Source: Tenacibaculum discolor
Lineage (GTDB): Bacteria; Bacteroidota; Bacteroidia; Flavobacteriales; Flavobacteriaceae
Direction: 5' to 3'
Length of the DNA: 64,000 bases
Assembly: GCF_003664185.1 (NCBI RefSeq)
Contig: NZ_RCCS01000006.1
Span: 1 to 64,000, forward strand
Shown here: positions 60,150-64,000 of the stretch, one piece after another
Position numbering within the stretch: position 1 is the stretch's first letter
Layout: each line of letters starts with the position of its first letter
The notes under the pieces: model-generated
The model's database searches: none
Told to the model about the DNA's origin: nothing
What the model saw: the letters and a program-made list of their open reading frames with translations, nothing else
Translations under genes and position numbers: made by a program

Positions 60150-62648
60150 ATGCACAAAAAAGTACTTTTATTGCTGTCTTTTTTATTGATTTCACTAACA
60201 ATAAATGCACAAAAACCACAAAAACTTACTTCAAACCAAATTTATGAGAAAGTTCAAAAACTAAACTTTCTTGGCTCAGCCTTATACATTGCTGCACATC
60301 CTGATGATGAAAATACACGTTTAATTGCTTATTTATCGAATCATGAAAAAGCAAGGACAGGATATTTGTCGTTAACTAGAGGAGATGGAGGACAAAATTT
60401 AATAGGCCCTGAAATGAGAGAACTATTAGGAGTTATTCGTACACAGGAATTATTAGCAGCAAGAGGTGTAGATGGAGGAGAACAACGTTTTTCTAGAGCT
60501 AATGATTTTGGATATTCAAAACACCCTGATGAAACGTTAAAAATTTGGGATAAGAATAAAGTATTAGCCGATGTAGTTTGGGCAATACGAACTTTCAAGC
60601 CTGATGTAATCATCAATCGTTTTAATCATAGAACTCCAGGAACTACACATGGGCATCATACATCTTCGGCAATGTTAAGTGTAGAAGCTTTTGATTTGGC
60701 TAATGATAAAACAAAATACCCAGAGCAATTACAATATACCCATACATGGAAACCAAATAGGTTATTTTTTAATACCTCTTGGTGGTTTTATGGTAGTCAA
60801 GAAAAATTTGCAAAAGCAGACAAAAGTAAAATGTTAAGTTTTGATATTGGAACGTATTATCCTTTAAAAGGGTTGTCAAACAATGAATTAGCATCTATTG
60901 CAAGTAGTCAGCATTTATGCCAAGGCTTTGGTAGATTAACTACTAGAGGAACTCAAACAGAATATGTAGAGTTCTTAAAAGGAGATTTTCCTAAAGACAA
61001 AAAAGATATTTTTTCAGGAATCAATACCACATGGAATAGAGTAGAAGGTGGAGGAGAAATAGGAGATATTTTATATGATGTTGAGCAAAATTTTGATTTT
61101 GTAAATCCGTCGAAACATCTTCCAGCGCTATTAAAAGCATATCAAAAAGTTCAAAAATTAAAAAGTGAACACTGGAAGAAAGTTAAAACTAAAGAACTAA
61201 AAGAAATTATTGAAGCTTGTGCCGGTTTGTATTTAGAAGCTTCCGCAGAAAGTTCTAGTGCAACACCAAATAGTTCAGTGAATGTTGATTTTGAAGTGTT
61301 AAATAGGAGTGGAGTTTCAATGGAGTTATCTTCCATAAAAATACTTCCAGAGAATAAAAAAATAGTAAAAGACTTAGATTTAGCGAATAACGAAAAGAAA
61401 ACGTTTACAGAAAGTATTTTGATACCTGAAGTTTCGTATTCATCGCCATATTGGTTAGAAAAACCTTGGGGCTTAGGAATGTATACGGTAGAAAGTCAAC
61501 AATTAAGAGGAAAACCTGAAACTCCTAGACCAATTCAAGTACAATTCAATTTAATGATAGAAAATGAGTCTATTTCTTTTGTAAAACCAATAGTGCATCG
61601 TTATTCAAAAAGAGATAAAGGAGAAATTTATGAGCCTTTTGAAGTATTACCTAAAGTAACAACAAAGCTATTGAATAAAGTATTAGTTTTTTCTTCAGAA
61701 AAATCTCAAAAAGTAACTGTAGAGGTACGTACAGGTGCAAAAAACATAAATGGAAAAGTTGCTCTAAAAGCACCAAATGGATGGACAGTTACTCCAAACG
61801 AAGCAAAATTTTCCATAGCTCAAAAAGGAGATATTCAATTGATTGACTTTATGGTTACTCCAACAAAGAAAGAATCAGAAGGAGTATTAAAAGCTATAGC
61901 AAAAGTTGAAGGAAAAAATTATGATAAAGAATTGATAGAAATCAATTACAATCATATCCCTAAGCAGTCAGTATTATTACCATCACAAGCTAAAGTTGTG
62001 CGTATGAATATAAAAAAGAACGGTACAAGAATAGGGTATATACAAGGTTCTGGAGATGCAATTCCAGAAAGCTTACAACAAATTGGTTACGAAGTAACAG
62101 AATTGAATGTAAATGAAATTAATGGTAATTTAGAGCAATTTGATGCAGTTGTTGTTGGTATTAGGGCATATAATACTATAAAAGAGTTACAGTTTAAGCA
62201 AAAATACTTGCTAGAGTATGTGAAAAATGGAGGAAATGTAATTGTACAATACAATACAAATAGAAGAGTAGATGTACAAGCTCCGTACAATTTACAGTTA
62301 TCTCGTGATAGAGTTACTGATGAAAATGCAAACGTAACATTCTTAGCTAAAGAACATTCTATTTTAAATTACCCAAACAAAATCACTGAAGCTGATTTTG
62401 ATGGTTGGGTACAAGAACGCGGATTGTACTTTCCGAACAAATGGAGTAAAGAATACACGCCTATTTTATCAATGCATGATAAAGGAGAGTCAGCTAAAGA
62501 TGGAAGTTTACTCGTAGCGAAATATGGAAAAGGAAACTATATCTACACAGGCTTAAGTTTTTTTAGAGAGTTACCAGCAGGTGTTCCTGGAGCTTATAAA
62601 TTATTTGCTAATTTATTATCTGTAAAAGAGAATACTGTGGAGAAATAG
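60150..62648 (+). CDS. Exported PIG-L family deacetylase with C-terminal sandwich and GATase-like domains
   Basis: 832 residues. Signal peptide ending INAQ, then the zinc-dependent LmbE/PIG-L deacetylase domain (about 40-300) with AHPDDE (49-54, His50, Asp52, Asp53) and the HGHHTSS zinc motif. A central region (about 350-600) has beta-sandwich features like NEW3 domains (VEVRTGAKNINGKVALKAPNGW). The end (about 620-825) looks like a class I amidotransferase fold (DAVVVGIRAYN, YVKNGGNVIVQYN) without a catalytic Cys. It likely removes acetyl groups from an N-acetylated sugar outside the cytosol. The substrate is not known. Confidence 0.88.
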   Translation: MHKKVLLLLSFLLISLTINAQKPQKLTSNQIYEKVQKLNFLGSALYIAAHPDDENTRLIAYLSNHEKARTGYLSLTRGDGGQNLIGPEMRELLGVIRTQELLAARGVDGGEQRFSRANDFGYSKHPDETLKIWDKNKVLADVVWAIRTFKPDVIINRFNHRTPGTTHGHHTSSAMLSVEAFDLANDKTKYPEQLQYTHTWKPNRLFFNTSWWFYGSQEKFAKADKSKMLSFDIGTYYPLKGLSNNELASIASSQHLCQGFGRLTTRGTQTEYVEFLKGDFPKDKKDIFSGINTTWNRVEGGGEIGDILYDVEQNFDFVNPSKHLPALLKAYQKVQKLKSEHWKKVKTKELKEIIEACAGLYLEASAESSSATPNSSVNVDFEVLNRSGVSMELSSIKILPENKKIVKDLDLANNEKKTFTESILIPEVSYSSPYWLEKPWGLGMYTVESQQLRGKPETPRPIQVQFNLMIENESISFVKPIVHRYSKRDKGEIYEPFEVLPKVTTKLLNKVLVFSSEKSQKVTVEVRTGAKNINGKVALKAPNGWTVTPNEAKFSIAQKGDIQLIDFMVTPTKKESEGVLKAIAKVEGKNYDKELIEINYNHIPKQSVLLPSQAKVVRMNIKKNGTRIGYIQGSGDAIPESLQQIGYEVTELNVNEINGNLEQFDAVVVGIRAYNTIKELQFKQKYLLEYVKNGGNVIVQYNTNRRVDVQAPYNLQLSRDRVTDENANVTFLAKEHSILNYPNKITEADFDGWVQERGLYFPNKWSKEYTPILSMHDKGESAKDGSLLVAKYGKGNYIYTGLSFFRELPAGVPGAYKLFANLLSVKENTVEK

Positions 62649-62682
62649 AAAAGTGAAAAGAGTCATATAAATTAAAGAAAAG

Positions 62683-62705
62683 CGAGGTATAAACCTCGTT
62701 TTTTT
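62683..62705 (+). terminator. Terminator after the PIG-L gene
   Basis: CGAGGT pairs with ACCTCG (62683-62688 and 62693-62698), loop ATAA, followed by seven T. Confidence 0.88.
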
Positions 62706-62765
62706 ATTTAAAAAGATCAATAAAAATAGATTTCTAAGTAAGTAAAACTAAATAAAAAGTAATCT

Positions 62766-62796
62766 TTTGTGATTGAGGTAACTTTAATTACTTTTG
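62766..62796 (+). promoter_or_regulatory. Consensus promoter of the LRR gene
   Basis: TTTG at 62766-62769, exactly 19 bases, then TACTTTTG at 62789-62796: a full match to the Bacteroidota TTTG-N19-TAnnTTTG promoter, 23 bases before the ATG. Confidence 0.7.
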
Positions 62797-62819
62797 ACGC
62801 TGAATATTAAAAAAATTAT

Positions 62820-64000
62820 ATGAAAAGACTACTACTTTTTACGCTAGTCCTTTTTGGTGTATATGTAAATGCTCAAGAAATTTCTCAAAGTGATAAGGAT
62901 GCTTTAATAGCTCTTTATAATGCTACAGATGGAGCGAATTGGACAAAAAAATGGGATTTGAATGACTCTCCACAAAATTGGTATGGAGTAACTATAGATG
63001 ATTTAGGGAATGTTGTAGAAATAGATCTATATAGAAATAATTTAAATGGAATAATCCCTGTCGAAATAGGAAAATTAACTAACTTAAAAAAACTTTTTTT
63101 AAATGGTGTAAAAGGAACCATTCCTGTTGAAATCACGAATCTAGTCAACTTGGAAAGCCTTTTATTATTAGGTTGGTCTATGAGAACTATTTCTGAAGGA
63201 ATGGAAGGATTAACAGGAACTATTCCTGTAGAAATAGGTAGCCTAACTAAGTTAAAATATTTGAACTTATCATGGAATCAATTGACAGGGGCAATACCTT
63301 CTCAAATAGGGAGTTTGAATAATTTAACTATTTTAAATTTAAGACAGAATCAATTAACAGGCACTATTCCTTCAGTAATAGGGAATCTAACTAAATTAAA
63401 CGACTTAGATTTAAGTCAAAATCAATTAACAGGTACTATTTCTCCAGTAATAGGAAACTTAACTAGTTTAAAATACTTAACTCTATCCGGTAATCAGTTT
63501 ACAGGGGAGATTCCTATTGAAATATTTAGCCTTAGTGACTTAGAGAAGTTGGTTTTAGGTGATAATCAGTTAACAGGAGTGATACCTTCTCAAATAGGTG
63601 ATTTGACTAAGTTAAAAGAACTGTTTTTATCAAGGAACAAGTTTACAGGAGGCATTCCTATTGAAATAGGGAAATTAGTAAATCTAGAAACTTTATACTT
63701 AGTAAAAAGCCAATTGACAGGAACTTTGCCTTCTGAGATAGGGAGTTTAACTAAGTTGAAAAGGATAAATCTAGATTATAATCAACTGTCAGGAGAAATT
63801 CCTGTTGAAATAGGAAGCCTAACTAATTTAAGTACCTTATCCTTAGAAAGTAATCAATTGTCAGGAGAAATTCCTTCAGAAGTAGGAAGGTTAATTAATC
63901 TAGAATCTTTTAGAATTGGGAATAACCGTTTTGTTTTTGAAGATTTAGAGAAAGAGCATTGGTTATTAAAAAGTAAATTAGCATATTACACTTATTCTCC
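62820..64000 (+). CDS. Exported leucine-rich-repeat protein, 3' truncated by the window
   Basis: 393 codons are visible and the frame is still open at the window end. A signal peptide (MKRLLLFTLVLFGVYVNAQ) is followed by an N-terminal cap like that of plant-type LRRs (SDKDALIALYNATDGANWTKKWDLND-type sequence, W-Y-G-V) and about 12 repeats of 22-24 residues with consensus LTxLxxLxLxxNxLTGxIPxxIGx. This plant-like LRR type is common in secreted flavobacterial proteins, which mostly end in a type IX sorting domain; that end is not in the window. It probably has a surface binding role. A perfect promoter precedes it. Confidence 0.9.
   Translation, partial: MKRLLLFTLVLFGVYVNAQEISQSDKDALIALYNATDGANWTKKWDLNDSPQNWYGVTIDDLGNVVEIDLYRNNLNGIIPVEIGKLTNLKKLFLNGVKGTIPVEITNLVNLESLLLLGWSMRTISEGMEGLTGTIPVEIGSLTKLKYLNLSWNQLTGAIPSQIGSLNNLTILNLRQNQLTGTIPSVIGNLTKLNDLDLSQNQLTGTISPVIGNLTSLKYLTLSGNQFTGEIPIEIFSLSDLEKLVLGDNQLTGVIPSQIGDLTKLKELFLSRNKFTGGIPIEIGKLVNLETLYLVKSQLTGTLPSEIGSLTKLKRINLDYNQLSGEIPVEIGSLTNLSTLSLESNQLSGEIPSEVGRLINLESFRIGNNRFVFEDLEKEHWLLKSKLAYYTYS

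Overview
The window is AT-rich, densely coded DNA from a member of the Bacteroidota, most likely a marine Flavobacteriaceae (Tenacibaculum-like genera would fit, but genus is inference). The signs are type IX secretion cargo with type B C-terminal sorting domains, a PorP/SprF + OmpA module, SusC-type TonB receptors with carboxypeptidase-regulatory N-termini, a CusA-TolC fusion, tRNA hydroxylase MiaE, group III truncated globin, hybrid histidine kinases with AraC output, and many TAnnTTTG promoter -7 boxes (one with a perfect TTTG-N19-TAnnTTTG layout). No rRNA, tRNA, insertion sequence or CRISPR array was seen.

Layout. 1-5117: 3' part of a giant repeat adhesin, then PorP/SprF and an OmpA-family propeller lipid/peptidoglycan-associated protein, closed by a terminator (surface adhesion/gliding module). 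5206-6828: CAP lipoprotein, DUF4268 protein, MiaE. 7084-15031: alpha-2-macroglobulin lipoprotein, DEAD-box helicase, tRNA-dihydrouridine synthase. 15288-21223: heavy-metal efflux operon (small metal-type periplasmic protein, CusA-TolC fusion, CusB). 21326-28040: PBP1C, cation:proton antiporter, DnaX, periplasmic MsrA. 28110-33368 (minus): His-rich-loop TonB receptor with a small His-rich partner, then purB-lipoprotein-terC. 33485-33778: a striking GC-rich 21-bp tandem repeat. 34025-35982 (minus): an accessory island with a PD-(D/E)XK-like protein, a two-TM protein and a Cas2-fold/SinR-like protein, with an attC-like imperfect palindrome. 36280-37686: a Crp/Fnr regulator, a truncated globin and a small membrane protein; the last two have matching operators at the same distance from their -7 boxes. 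37816-44023: VWA-type membrane protein, CPXCG protein, thioesterase, small His-rich protein, TonB receptor and CDF exporter. 44059-50039: SPFH protein, DEAD-box helicase, thioredoxin-fold lipoprotein without cysteines, YbiT-type ABC-F. 50065-56317: hybrid sensor kinase with AraC output, a divergent PKD/HYR type IX adhesin and a putative aerolysin-like protein. 56391-64000: rsmD-DUF3822-membrane protein operon, RecD-like helicase, PIG-L deacetylase and a truncated leucine-rich-repeat protein that runs off the window.

Most notable for follow-up: (i) a 36-bp element with two TTGA half-sites 21 bp apart is present upstream of both the adhesin at 52431 and the aerolysin-like gene at 55478, at the same distance from a TTTG promoter core, which suggests a direct two-gene regulon of the adjacent hybrid kinase; (ii) the alternating 21-bp minisatellite; (iii) the accessory island with a cassette-like palindrome; (iv) three small metal-type proteins ending in a Pro-Pro tail, each next to a metal or TonB transporter and each starting with GTG close behind a -7 box.
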